Origin: Hofstenia miamia
Taxonomy: Eukaryota > Xenacoelomorpha > Acoela
Direction: 5' to 3'
Length of the DNA stretch: 64,000 nt
NCBI GenBank assembly: GCA_004352715.1
Contig: SCFE01000098.1
Coordinates: 1,505,473-1,569,472, forward strand
Translations under genes and position numbers: made by a program
Notes under the pieces: model-generated
Database searches by the model: none
What the model saw: the letters and a program-made list of their open reading frames with translations, nothing else
What the model was told of the DNA's origin: nothing
Shown: positions 1-13,800 of the stretch, piece after piece
Position numbering within the stretch: position 1 is the first letter of the stretch
Layout of the letters: each line of letters begins with the position of its first letter

Positions 1-639
1 AGGGTATTTAACATAACTAGTTGTTTTGGAAAAAGAATTGACCTAGAAATGTACTGTTTGGTTTGCGATGAGTTTTTCGTTGTGATATTTAATGCCCATC
101 TTAATTGAACATTAAGTTTTTTATAAAGCACTTCGTTTAGATCAGTAAATAAAATGTTTGCGTAATTAAGGTGACTCATGATGAAAGCATGGAAGAATTG
201 AATTATGGCACAAGGTGGTAATTGCCTAACTACTAGTGTCATACTTTTTATACCTATAGCTAATTTTCTAACTATCAGATTGATGTGAGAGTTGAATTTT
301 AGCTTTGAATCAATTGTTACTCCTAGGTACTTGAAAGTGTCCACAATAGGAACATTAATATTATTTACACATAAAGTCACTGCAGAAACATCGTAATTGT
401 TTTTATTCGGCGGCAAAATACAAAATTCTGTTTTAGCTTCATTAATATTCAACTTGTGCATGCAAAAGTATTTTGACAATTTGTTACAATTCAATTCTAT
501 AGATTCCGCTGCTAGTTGCATTGATGAATTATCGCTGAAAATGCAAGTGTCATCGGCATATTGGATTAAATTGCAATTAATTATAGAATGCATGTCATTT
601 ACATAAATACTCCAATACTTTCGCACAAGGTACATCAGT
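1..639 (-). CDS. Non-LTR retrotransposon reverse transcriptase, C-terminal part, running off the left edge
   Basis: The minus strand is open from about 604 to base 1, roughly 200 codons with no stop. It reads as the palm and thumb of a Jockey/CR1-type reverse transcriptase. YVNDM is followed by the catalytic QYADDTCIF, then KLNINEAKTEF, then FKYLGVTID with SKLKFNSHI, the usual order after the active site. Just upstream (about 605-639) a VPQGSVLG-like stretch is recognisable but shifted and shortened, so the element is broken on its 5' side while the frame downstream is clean. It lies past the 3' end of the sialyltransferase gene on the same strand. The rest of the copy is outside the window. 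Confidence 0.8.
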
Positions 640-1571
640 CGAGGGAATGACAAAGATTTTTCGTGCAATACCCGTTAAAATTCCCCCAGACTGACGCCAA
701 TCTGATATGTCAGTGGCGACGTTGGATATGCAGTTGTTTGCGACAGCAGCACATCTTTACTTCTGGGAGATTTTGATGGATAACTAAGCATGTAAGCTCA
801 AGGCCAGATCACTTTCTTCAAATTAACAGTTTAGTAATAAAGCATTGGTATAGAAATAGTGTGCTCACTAGTTTATCCAAATTTTACGGACCCTCCTTCC
901 ACTGATTTTCAGCTGAACTCGTTTCTAAAGGAATAAAATAATAGCGGCTATCAAATTATTGCAAAATTTTAATTTTGGACCCCTCCAATAAAAAGTCGTG
1001 TGCATGCCACCAATTGAAAGAGACATATATGTTAATAACCAACTGATAAATAACAAAATTCATTGCATGGTTTCTTTTGCTGCGGAATTTGAACGTTATT
1101 CACAGGCATCAATCACAGAATTTTGATGAACAGGCGTCGTTAAGAGCATAGCGTCGACTTTTTTCAATCCCCTCGAAAATATATAAATGTCTATTTATAA
1201 GGTAAGTCTGATATACCATTGAGCAGTTGCTATTAACCCAGACCTCTTGCAATGCCATTGCCAGAACAAAATAGTTCCAAATTCACGCACGCCAATCACT
1301 TCATCTCCTTTATAAACAAAAGACAGTTTTCACAAATAGTATATTTTTGAATGAAGCAGCCGTAAGATGAATATTGAAAAAGCGTAAACTGAGTCGCCCA
1401 CGTCACCTGCTTGTCATTTATGTCTTCATACGAAAAACACTGAATGTATGCGAAATACAGAATTCATTACTGTAGGTCTCTACAATGTCCATTTTTTGTT
1501 TGGAAATTGACAAATATTTTCCGCAACATGAAAATGGCAAAACACTAGGGTGATAACAAATACTAGAGAAA

Positions 1572-1577
1572 TTTATT
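1572..1577 (-). promoter_or_regulatory. Candidate polyadenylation signal of the sialyltransferase gene
   Basis: AATAAA on the minus strand about 160 bases after the stop codon at 1735. The position suits a 3' untranslated region, but the hexamer is common in AT-rich DNA and no transcript evidence is available. Confidence 0.3.
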
Positions 1578-1734
1578 TTGGAAAATGTGAAAAAATATTG
1601 TTCACCCCAAATAGAAATTAAGACAACAAAAATTAAAACTACAAATTAAGTTCTATTACAAAAAATATACAAATATATTTAAAATACTAAACAATAAAGT
1701 AGCTCTGGAAATTAAAAAAAACAAATGAACAATA

Positions 1735-1842
1735 CTAATTTGAATTGGAAATTCCATCTGTGAGATCACCGAAGAGACCTGCTTTAAAGAGGCTCTCTCT
1801 ATATGCTGATTCAATATTTGTGTCGTGGGGACCATAGAGCAT
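1735..1842 (-). CDS. ST3GAL: Sialyltransferase exon 7: VS motif and stop
   Basis: Acceptor ttgtgtgtttag before 1842, then 35 codons and TAG at 1737-1735. The sequence starts [14 protein letters not shown] and ends in [17 protein letters not shown] supplies the conserved VS histidine and glutamate, and the DLTDGI ending mirrors the DLSSGI end of ST3GAL3. A longer overlapping minus frame (1656-1958) is in another phase and is a shadow. Confidence 0.92.
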   Translation of the reverse strand: MLYGPHDTNIESAYRESLFKAGLFGDLTDGISNSN

Positions 1843-4800
1843 CTAAACACACAACAGTAAACACATAAAATAGTCTTTCGAACAACATTAAATGTCACTA
1901 TATCCATAACACATTTGTTCAAATGATAACAATAGTTATTGATACATGGAGGGTACATTAATCAATTGTGTAGAACTAAGAGGTTCCCTATACGTTATTA
2001 TTTAGTTTTTAAAATTTTTTATAACAATTAACACCCAGCTGAAAGACGACAAAACTTGATAATTTTTCACTTCACATTTTATAAAATAATTTAGGTATTC
2101 AATATTTATATTACAATTTTGCAATAAACGTGGAAACATTAGCGAATAGTGATGCATAACAGCAATGAGTAATCTTTCTGACTGATAGCGATAAATGCCA
2201 GACTTACATTGGATTGACTGATATCAATTTAATGCCATTCATCCAACAATTTCTAAAATAGTTTCCACAAAAAAACTAGTGCAAAATCCGCTTTGAAACT
2301 CTAACGCTTCAAAAGAAAAGTATCATTATACTGTACTTGTGCAATGATGCTAATCGTCAGATTTGTACTTATATCAATTATACATTACATGATACATTTC
2401 GTTTTCTTGTTCTAATTTATAACGTTGTAATGTCGTTAAGTGCTGAAGCTAATTTGAAAAAATACTTTTATACTTAAATCTCATCATTCCAAAGATGCTT
2501 CAAAAGTAAATATGTGGATAGTCTTAACTAGTCTCTAGAAAATTTGCTTGACGATATCATTTCAGAACAATTACCAATTTCAATGATTACAAGTCAACAT
2601 TCCCCAAGAACAATTCATAAATCCTTGGAATTGGATACTACATCTGCAAACTTACGTTCTTCGACATAATTACCATCACCTTAGAAAATTATTTTAAAGA
2701 TAATTATGTTATTGTAAAGCATCAGTTCGGCTTTAGAAAGTCTACAACTGACCGTTTACTTTATAATGCATAAGACTGGTGTCAAAGATTGAAAACTCTG
2801 AATACATAGCCATAAATTTGTTGACCCTTCTAAAGCTTTCGACATTATGCTGCACAATTTACTTATTAATACGTTTTTGAAATAGCAATAATTCCATTAA
2901 ATTGATTGAGTTTCCTTAGGGAAGTGATCCAAAAAGGACAATCTAAAATAACGCTAACAATTGCGTGAATGTATTACCCTAACTGAACAGGAATTTAGCA
3001 CTAGTAGCTTGCTGAGTACAACACTGAGTGAAACACCCCACTAACAATGTCCAAAGCATGTTGAATAATTGTATTTGGGAGGAAACAAGCACCTACTTTG
3101 CCTCTAGTTAACGCCTTAGTTCACACAATTTTAGAGTATCCTTTTTGGATCATTTCCATTAACAACCGATATCAATCTGTTAAGGTGGGAAATATTCAAT
3201 CAAATTACAAGAAAACTTTCAGAGGCGTTCCTCAGGTATCAATTCTTGGTCGACTTCTTTTTATTATTTACGTTAATGATGTCTCACAGTACCACACTCA
3301 GCAAAATCATACCCTATGCAGATGACATTTGCATCTATGTCAGTGACAAAAACAAACTCACAAGCTCAAGGCTTCTGAAAGTTGATTTCAACAACATAAA
3401 AAATTGGTTTGATAGAAATAAATTACAATTAAACATTAACAATACACAATTCTTTTTGTTACATGCTTGTATCCAAACAACTTTCTATCAAAATCAATGA
3501 TGCTTGCATTAACAATAATAACTAGGCGACGTACCTCGTGCTACATTTACTGACACGTTAGATTTCTCAGAATTTCTAACTTCAAAAATTCGAAAACTTG
3601 TAAAACTGAATTTAAATGTTTCTGTCATTAAGAACATGATACCTAAGAGTTTCTTTCCCCGTCCAATGTATGGTGTATTATCCATGGGTCCCACCTAACA
3701 TTAGGCAAATAACATGATGAAATCCACAGTCTACGTTATTTATCTCGCATGTTTATATTTCATCAATATTATACTAGGCAAAAATACAACCTTTTCTATC
3801 AAAGCAAGCAAGTTGCTTAAATTTAATGCACATCAAGAAAATTTTTTAAAAATATGTCGCATAAATAACACTTATGTGTCACTTCCTTTCTGATGAAAGG
3901 GGCAGATATTTTTAATGACATGTCACTTGAAATCAGAAAATTTTAATTCACTAGACACGATTTAGTCAAATATTTTTTTAAATTAGAAAGAACTAGAAAA
4001 GAATGCTTTAACAATTTTCCTGTAGGTTAGCCGTTTCCTATTTTCTATTTTCTTTGTATATTTTCTTTATTACTAATTGTTTGTTTCAGTTTATAGAATG
4101 ATTTAGTTAAATAAACTTTTTGAAGAGGATTCATCTAAGATTTTTTAAATTATTAAGTGATTTTGATATTAAATATTAGCTACTTTGATAATGTCTGAAA
4201 ACCTTTTTTATTGCCCTCGATTTACATATACTATACTATATATTTACCACGGTTGCGTTGCCTTAGTATTTTTAGCATCAGTACTTTTATAATTCTTTTC
4301 AATAAATTCTAATTTTCTTTAAATAAACTTGCTTTTATGAGTAGGGTTTCAATATATATATTTATTGTACCTTTTTATATTATATGGTGTACATATTTTA
4401 TATTATATATATTTTATCTATTTATGGTAATTTTTCGTTTTCACTTTTAGTTGAAATTTTACTGTCGAAAACATATTTTACGTGAAAATGGTGAAACGTT
4501 ATCAGCGACGTGGCACTCGTAATTACAAAACGACGTATACTGAAGATGTGATATATCATAAACATGCACACACGGTAATATTAAAATAAATGTAAGAATT
4601 TGTTACAATATTTTCGAATCTTTTACAATAAATTTTTACGTTGTGTTATTCATGTATTCTTGTTCTTACCTGTATTTTGAAGTTAATTTTGTCAATTTTT
4701 TGTTTTAGAGAATAGAAACGTTGACTTTTAAACATAATAATTAATAAGGGAAACTCAGATGTTAAAAATCGGTGTAATATATTGTGATTATAAATGATGA

Positions 4801-7800
4801 CGTTTACAAAAGCTTACAAATAAGCAAAAAATGATCGCAATGGAGTTCTGTTGGAGCAATTTTCAAATTCCATTCCTAAATAGTTGGACAATTTACTTCG
4901 TCAACACGAGTGTCACCAGGACAACCAGAAAGGGATTACATTACTTGAAATATTGTATTCGCATTTTAAAAAGCAATAATATTGTTTAACTCCTTATTTA
5001 TTTATTGCTAGAAATTCCATTTTGAAAATTAAGATCGAATCGGATCTGAATATCGGAGTTGCGGACGCAAATCCGATCTTACAATTTTGTGTTTAAAATA
5101 CATTTCGAGAGCGTTGTCGAACAATTCCAATAATTATATTGATTTCCTAAGGAAACAAAGCATTAATGCGCGATAGATCTCAACAAGAATGGAATGTGGC
5201 TGCAATGATGAGCGACATAACAAATTATAATTTCGGGCATTAATAAACGTATTACAACATTGCAAGTTAAATATTGTCTGAATATAACACCGCTAATAGA
5301 TGATGTTGACTGGTTCGGTCGGTCGCGCGTGTGGTCGCTGTGATAATACTTGTACACTGAACGATTGCCTACAATGTTTTAACTGCAAAGTATTAACACA
5401 TTTTCAATGTCTTAAGATTTCCAAAGCAGCTGGGAATTGTATTTTGAAAGCATTGGATACACAAATACCAGGGTTAGTCTGTTTTAAATGTGAAGCTTGC
5501 CAAAATAATCGTCAATTGGATATTTCGATTATGATTGTAGAGTTGGATAAAAAAGTAAGTTTAATCTTTAAAGGGCTTAAAAGAAATACTTGAAGAAAAG
5601 CATAAATCTTATATTGATGAATCAAGAAATGTTGTACGCCCAAAAGATAGTGATGAAAATGCTATAGTAAGGGTTTTTGGATTGCCTGAAAATGCGGAGA
5701 ATAAATTTGACAGACAGATGGATTCTGATTATAATGATATTAAAGAGATTGTAGAGTGTGACACTAATTCAATACGTGACGTTAAACGTGTTGGTAAATA
5801 TACGAAGAATTCAAAACCAAGAATGATTTTGATTAAGTTAAATTCTGTTTGGGAGGGAAGAAGAATTATGGCAAGGTCATATAAACTTAAGGAATATCAT
5901 AAAATAATATTTATAACGAAACAGCTCAACATGGCAGGTCGGGAAATTGAAAAAAAGATTCTTCATAGAAGATGGGAATTGATATAAATCGCTTAAAAAT
6001 CAGACCACTTAAGTTATACCTAGACGATGTGTTAGTAAAGTGTACCTGACTAGACGAAAAGAAGGTAACTACCAATAGAAGAGCATGTACAACCTATCTG
6101 TCTGGCATTAAAAAAATCCGATCTTATCCTAGAATGATGTCACTAAATGCGCAATCAATTGTGAACAAGCTTGATGAACTCAAGATCATTTTTAGTGTTC
6201 ACCATCCAGATATTATAGCTATTGGTGAAAGTTGGTTAAATGATAATTATGATACAAAAAGTTTCTCATTATCTAATTATGGACTACCCATTAGAGACGA
6301 TCGAAATAACCGGAAAGGTGGCGGTTTGTGCTTATGGATACGAGAAGGTTTCAAATACAAAAAGGTAACTTTCAGTAGTAAGCCTTATAATATTGAATTA
6401 GCAGCAGTAAATATTACTGAAAGCGAGTTGCTCTTCATATGCGTATATATTCCTCCCTCTACTAAATTGTGAACTGAATACATTAAACATGATAAAGGAA
6501 CCAACTCACGGGGATTCAATTATTGATGTGATTTTAATAAGTGAACACCTGGCAGAACATTATTTTGAAGCGAAAGCGTCAAGTCCAATTGGAAAATCAA
6601 AACACATGATTTGTCATTTAAAACCTCAGGATAGAAAAACTACAGTGACTTTTAATGAATTTCTCTTATACGACTTCAGGTAGAGTAACTTATGTGCTTT
6701 CGCATTTTTCTTGGCTAAGTGAATTTTTCGACAATTTATAGAATAAGTGATATAGGTTTGAAGGTAGATCTAGTGAAAATCCAAAGTGGATGACACCTCT
6801 TATAAAAAAATTACAAATGCTAAAAGAAAAACACTTTTTAAATAATTGTAACAAATATAATCATTACTAAATGAAGTTAGATAATGAAATAATTAAGGCT
6901 AAGGAATGTTGGTTCCAATCCGCCAAAAACAGGAGCAATATCTGGAATGTAGTTAATGACATCAGGGGAAAGAGAAAAACAAATAGTCTCGCAACTAGTA
7001 TTCAGGATTATGCTAATGTCAAGGATTGTGCCAATTATATAGCTAAACGGCTAAATCAATCTATGCCAAAAATCAAGACTACTATTATTATAATATTAAC
7101 GCTATTAACCGAGTAAATGATGAATACATGCCAATTGAAAATGAATTTCAAAATTTTAAATATCTCTCAATATTAAATCCTCATAAGAGTTGCGGAAGTG
7201 ATGGAGTGCCCACCCGTTTGTATAAAGCTGGGGCTCATATTTTTTGTGAACCTATTACTATATATATATATAGAAATTTATCGAAAGATTAAATTTAATG
7301 ATTTAAAACATTTTTTCTACTCAAAATTGGATATCAGCCAATATGCACACAGAAGGCATTCGTCTACTACGTGTGCATTGATCAAAATCGTGGACCGAAT
7401 AACGAATCTACTGGATACCTCTGATATTGAGGGTGTTATTGAATCGTAAGATTTTTCTAAAGCATTCAATTATGTAAATCATAGTATTCTACTTGAAAAA
7501 TGATGACTCGGGTTTTCCAAAGGGTTTTGTTCTCATGATGAAAGACTACTTAAGTTCTAGGACCTTTAATGTAAAATTGGGAATTACTAAAAGTATTACT
7601 TTACCAATATATAATGGAGCTCCACAAGGATCAATATTAGGTCTGTGCTTTTTGGTGTTTTATATTTCAAGTCTATTAGCTAGTTTCAGTCAGAATATTT
7701 TTGTTAAGTATGCCGATGATCTTCAAGCTATCATACCGGTAAACAAAGGAAAACCAAGATTATCTGAATTCGATAATGTTACTCGACTTAACATGGACTT

Positions 7801-10800
7801 AATCTAAATCACAGGCAATGTAAACAAATGCTAATAGGAAGAACTAAGGTGCTGATTTCGGGGAACTTTGAAACAGTTAATGAAATTAAAATATTGGGTG
7901 TTATTATATCAAGTAATCTTAAATGGGCTAAGCAAATTTCAGAAGTGTGCAAGCGAGCATCTCAGAGATTGCATTGTTTAAGAATTCTTGACAAATTTGT
8001 CGCCTGTAAAAGAACATTAGAGGTTGTTATGAATTCCACAGTTCTCTCAGAGATTGATTATGCTTCGGAAATGTTTCCAATTCTCCCCCAAAAAATAAAT
8101 CGACAATTACAACGTGTAGCCAATAGGGGACAATATATATTTGGTACGTATGAAGGAGCAATCAAAATTAAGTATAGAAGAATTCATCTTGCTGTAAATC
8201 TTTTTAAGAAAACATTTAATCCAAAACACATTCTCAATGATCTTTGTCCTAAAAGTATTCCGGTAAACATATTTCTCAAAGAAAAAAAGACAAAAAGAAG
8301 ACAGGACCAATTCTTTCCATACTGCACTGAATATATTAATGGGCAGATTCGGTAAATTATTTACTGGTTTATATAATTATTTGTAAATGTTATTTGATTT
8401 TTAAAATAAACAGTACTTACTTACTTGCTAAGCTCTTATTTACGTGATATCGCATAAAATTTAAGGGGAGTGCCAAACTTGCCAGATCCATCACTTGACG
8501 ATACTCCAAATAAAGAATAATTATCATCAATTATCATTTAAACAATAGTTCTCTTCGAATTCCTTCTCCTGAATGTAATGAATGTTGAATATACGCCAAC
8601 GGCTCAGTTATTGATGCAGGAAGGGTCACAACATTTTCAACATGCCATTGAAATCCTGCATAGTGATGTACTCATTGAGATCAGTAAGACCTTTCTGGGG
8701 TATTTAAAATGATCCTTTTGTACAAATACGCAAAATATCGATGTATTAAAAACAACAATTACAGATAAAATATAGATTTCTGCATAATTGTATTGAATTT
8801 TTAGCAATATGAATAGATCAATACAAAAACATCAACACGTCTACCATCTACTATAACTATTGATGTTAGAATTTTACGTTGTGTATCAAGTTAAATAAAA
8901 TCAAACAGTTAATCAAAAAATAGTGAAATGCACAGATGTTCTCAATTGAATTCATTTTTTATATGTGCTCTGTGAAATCAATAACAATTACAATTACAAC
9001 AACAGTCTGCAGCAAGCACAAGCAATAACAATGCTGGCAATGATAAAATTATTATCATTATGGTATCTGTAAGCCCTGCGTATCAGCACAAAAAATTGCT
9101 ACGTACAACGAGGAGCCAACTGTAATCTCAAGCCCGCAATTGGAAGTGGAAAAATGATGTGTATGATTTTGCGCTCACACTACTCGCCGTTTAAGTGCCG
9201 CGGATAATAACCTTAACAACCTTAGTTCTCTATCATCGATGTTCAAACCTTGACTCCACAATTCTATCGATGCGTCATGAGCAAATATCGAGTACGTTTA
9301 TTTTTACAATATGTGATAACTAACTACAAATGTATGGGCGATATCGTCAGTGTGTGTACAAATTCTTGGCTGTATTTAAACAAAATTAGAATGAAAAAAA
9401 CTGTGTGGCATGCCAAAGCTTAACATAAGTTCGCTAATAATATAAAACACTAATTGTTATATTTATAAAATTATCAAGTCAAAAGTGCGAAACTCCCGCA
9501 TGTAATGCTAGTTGCTAGGCTATAAAACTGAAATATTTATATGATTCTGAATTTTATGGGACTATTCAAATGGTAAACATCAAAACATCAGTGAAAGTTG
9601 TTACTGACCTTAGGACCGATTTTCAGGTTTCCATAGTAATACAAATAATCGTTTTTATCTTGCGGACGGAAACCAAATCCAGCAACGTCAACTTTTGTGC
9701 AAAGCTTCAGGGCTAAAACAATAGCCACTGTCCCAATCGTTGGTCTGCGGGCTTTTTGTCCCATTTCCTTTCGAATCTAAACAAACTCTACAATAATATT
9801 AACTCAAAAAAATTCACGATGCCCATTTGAAATTAATCGGATTTTACAAATTAATACAAAGTTTTCATGGATTACTGCAATCGTTGGAGAAGGTCGAAAG
9901 TTTTAAATTAAAATTAAATTGGTATTTCCTCGGCGAAAATTGCAATTCGATACTTGTAATTTATTAGAACACACAATTTTCCCTCATTAGTTTTGCAAAG
10001 CGATCGCTCTATTAACCCGACATCAAAGAAATCAATGAAATAAAAAAAATATGTTTAAGTAAGAATAATGATTTTATAAGTACTGCTTTATAAACATCTT
10101 TGGCAGCAATAGTCATGCAAATAGTGATTTGAGGGGACGGCTACAACCAACGGGTACTCGACTTTATAGCATAATTATTATTGGGTACGGATCCGCTTTT
10201 CATTCTATTTTATGAGTCTCTTAAATAAGATTTTTTCAGAAACTTAAATTTTATCAAGGAGCCACTTCTGGTTACTTTTTAAATTTTTGTAAACTTTTTT
10301 GTTTTTTTACTTATCTAAAAGAGAATTTTCTGTAGAATCCAAATCTGCTATCAGTTTTTCGTAATTCCCTGTGTTTTGTTCTAAACACTTATTTGTAGAA
10401 TAGTATCTTTGAAGTGTATTGTGTTCGTGTGTTGCGGTAAAGCAGGCAATTATAAAATAGTTTAAAGTTTAAAGATACTAGATATTTGCAAGTATTGCAT
10501 CATTTTAGCTTTTGAATTCAATTTTCTTAAAAATGCTTTATTTTAATATAAACTGTCACTGTTCCATAACTACTAGTTCTTTTTGGATGAAAATTGGCAG
10601 ATATGTTAAACACATTGCTAAATAATAACACTGTGTGACAAAAAATGTTTTTTCCTTAAGTGAGTACTTTTTTCAGAGTTTCCGGTCAATTAGATGTTGC
10701 TGAAGACGAATTTGAGGTCATTTTCAAAGTAGAATCCATACTTTAGGAATTATCATGAAATTGAATTTATTGCCTAAATAGGCCATTGAATTTAGAAATC

Positions 10801-13800
10801 AGAAATTTTATTATGATGGAGACACCAAAAAAAATTCTCAAATAACTTTTATAATTCTACATTATAATTCTACACAAGAATCTAATTGTATTTTCATTTA
10901 AATATAAGCCGATGCTTTGTATTAATCCAGAAGCCATGAAGCCAAAATATAGTCTAAATAGACATAGTTATCAAATTCCTTTAATTGAGAAATTATCAAG
11001 GCTCGTTGCTTTTCAACACACTTTTCCTTTGTAATCATATAACTAATAAATAGACTTTTGTCATTGATCTGAATCTAGAGATTTCAAGAGGCCGAATTAT
11101 ACTCCCAAAGTGTTATTTTCTGCACATTCCAATATATTCTAGATATACCCAACTCCTAAATAAGTCTCTAGTAGTTGGTGAAATGTTCCCTTTGTTCGTC
11201 ACTAAACAAACATAAATTTTCATGAAAAGCATTCAATTGACACTTCAGGAAATGAGGTTCAGTAGACATCCTGGAAATATCCCATTTCCTCAATCTAGGA
11301 AGGAAAATTTCGGTTTGTAGTTATTGGAAAGATAATGGAGATCTGAAAATGTACGATAGAATAATACTATTACATTGGTTCACTTGTTCCGTAAAAATTT
11401 TTTGTAGGTTAAACATGCATACAGTCTTATCAGGACATTTAAGTATTGGAGGTTAATCCTGTGAAGTACAGGTTCAAGAGTTGCGTTGATTGCAGCATAT
11501 ACGAGAAAACCCTTTATTCATAGATAAAAACAACTGTCACTTGTGGGTTTTTGTTTCAGGTCAAGCATGAGAATAGCAAATGCCAAGGTCTGTTGATCTT
11601 CAAATTGCTAAGAATATATCACTTGGGTGTCAAGATCCAATATCCTGCTAAATACTATATTTCGTACGCTTCAGAATATTTTTTGCACCACCACTATATT
11701 TATACAGCTTTGATTTTTTAGAAAATAATACTAAAAATGTTACAGAAAGAATTCACACAGGTCTTCCATTTATATAGTTGGCTGCAAAAAAATGAGACTA
11801 GAAAAAAAGCATATTACTTTTGAACTACTGAACGTAACAACTCAAAAAAGGTAAGATTTTAAAGATACATTAAAGGACTATAAGTAAAAAGCATCAAAGT
11901 CTAATTTGTTTTCCTCCTGTAGAAATAACTTCATTCTTCTCAACGTCATTTTTCAATATCTGCCACACGTTTTCGATTGGAGAAAGATCAGCAGAACTTG
12001 GTGGCCATTGCAAAAACTGGATATTATTTTCAGAAAACCAATTTTTTGTCTTTGCTGACGTGTGCGGGGTTGCTCCGTCCTGTTGGAGTATCCATCCATC
12101 ATCATATAAAGCATCAGCATAAGGCATAAATTCAGCTATAATTTGGCAATATCTTTGACTGTCGATTGTGGCTTTTCCGTCTAAAATTTTCAAATAAAAC
12201 CCACGATAGGAAAGTGCTCCCCAAACCATAATTTTTTGGTCGAACTTTGGAACCGCTTTTGTTGGTCTTGGACATTTCTTTGACGACCACACTTGTACTT
12301 TGTTTCTGTGTAGTTGAAATACGCACTCATCAGTTATCCAAACATCTTCAAAAGTGTAGTCTTTCCAATCTTTCACGAAATTTAATCTTTTTTCTTGATG
12401 TTCTTTTGTAATCAGAAGTCGATTTTTTCTGCCAATTTTTGTAACTCCACTTTTTTTCAGTGTTCTCTGAACTGTGGTTTCATGCACAGAGATGTCGGCT
12501 TCAGTTTGAAGTCGGTTTGCAATTTTTTTCCCAGAAATATAGGGATTTTTTAGAGCAATTGCNGATTGTGGCTTTTCCGTCTAAAATTTTCAAATAAAAC
12601 CCACGATAGGAAAGTGCTCCCCAAACCATAATTTTTTGGTCGAACTTTGGAACCGCTTTTGTTGGTCTTGGACATTTCTTTGACGACCACACTTGTACTT
12701 TTTTCTGTCGTAGTTGAAATACGCACTCATCAGTTATCCAAACATCTTCAAAAGTGTAGTCTTTCCAATCTTTCACGAAATTTAATCTTTTTTCTTGATG
12801 TTCTTTTGTAATCAGAAGTCGATTTTTTCTGCCAATTTTTGTAACTCCACTTTTTTTCAGTGTTCTCTGAACTGTGGTTTCATGCACAGAGATGTCGGCT
12901 TCAGTTTGAAGTCGGTTTGCAATTTTTTTCCCAGAAATATAGGGATTTTTGAGAGCAATTGCGACTGTTTTCTGAATGAATTTTCCAATAATTTTTCGAG
13001 GGCGTCCACTTCCTTTTCTTCTTTTGAGAGATTCTCCTTGTCGAATTTTTTTCAGCTTTCGAAAATAAGTTGATCGAGAAATTTGCGATGTCGCAAAGGC
13101 GTTTTCAAGCTGTTCCAACGTTTCCATTCCGAAGAAATCAAGTAGAAACTTTGCAAAGCAAAACAATTTGTTTGGTAAGTGTTTTCAAATAATTACGAAG
13201 TACCAGTTTAATTAATTAACTTTTTTGTTTGACCATTTTAAAGTTCACAAAATTCTCGTTGTCTTTTATTTTTATAGTTTTCCTCTAAAACGTCTCAATA
13301 CGTTTCCACAAAGCGTGAAAAAATAGGTGTTCAGTCTCATGTTTTTTGCAGCCAACTATAAGAGGGAATGATATTTGCAGAGAAAGCATGAATAATGTTG
13401 ACATAAGCACAGTGCATGTTACTATGTGGTATGCAAGGAGCATGAAAGTATGTCAAAAATATTCTTCCCTATTGTGATACTCAATGTGACACATCAATCA
13501 CAACAGTGAAACTGAGGTTAATGAATTATTGTTGGAAATGAGTAGCAATGAAGGTTTAACTTCAATGACCGAATCCCGCATATGTTGGTAGACATTCTCA
13601 ACAAAGCAATCATATGCAGGCTTTCTAAAACTTTGAATACAAATTAATCAAAAAGTATGGTTTTGTGTCTAAAATGGCATTCAAATTCATAATTCTGGTG
13701 CATAGTTGTGTTGTTACAGAACACTAGAATTAACTGCAAAAGTCTCATTGCAATATGTCAAAAGACTTCCGATTTTTTGGACTCTAGCTAAATATGATAA

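Larger units (their letters stand above)
5240..8430 (+). mobile_element. CR1/L2-type non-LTR retrotransposon, nearly full length but frameshifted
   Basis: ORF1 (PHD-like finger plus RRM-like part), AP-type endonuclease and reverse transcriptase follow each other over 3.2 kb on the plus strand. After the RT stop there is a short tail ending in TACTTACTTACTT (about 8412-8426), the small tandem 3' repeat typical of this group in place of a poly(A). The 5' border is uncertain. The copy sits in intron 6, antisense to the sialyltransferase. Confidence 0.8.
1843..9608 (-). other. Sialyltransferase intron 6
   Basis: About 7.8 kb, mostly filled by two non-LTR retrotransposon pieces (2690-4130 and 5240-8430). 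In 1843-2690, 4580-5240 and 8430-9608 I see only AT-rich sequence without a supported gene. Confidence 0.7.
11777..13356 (-). mobile_element. Tc1-like DNA transposon with TA target duplication
   Basis: Inverted ends of about 22 bases match: GTTGGCTGCAAAAAAATGAG at the left and its complement at 13334-13356. TA flanks both sides (11775-11776 and 13357-13358). Once the 400-base duplication around the N at 12563 is discounted the element is about 1.18 kb, normal for Tc1. The single gene is the transposase on the minus strand. The copy looks fairly young because both ends and all catalytic motifs are intact. Confidence 0.92.

Noticed and set aside
1656-1958. 100-codon minus-strand frame as a membrane protein gene
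   Set aside because: It overlaps the final sialyltransferase exon in another phase; the exon has family motifs and a fitting splice site.
12795-13073. Plus-strand frame over the Tc1 element
   Set aside because: Antisense shadow of the transposase.
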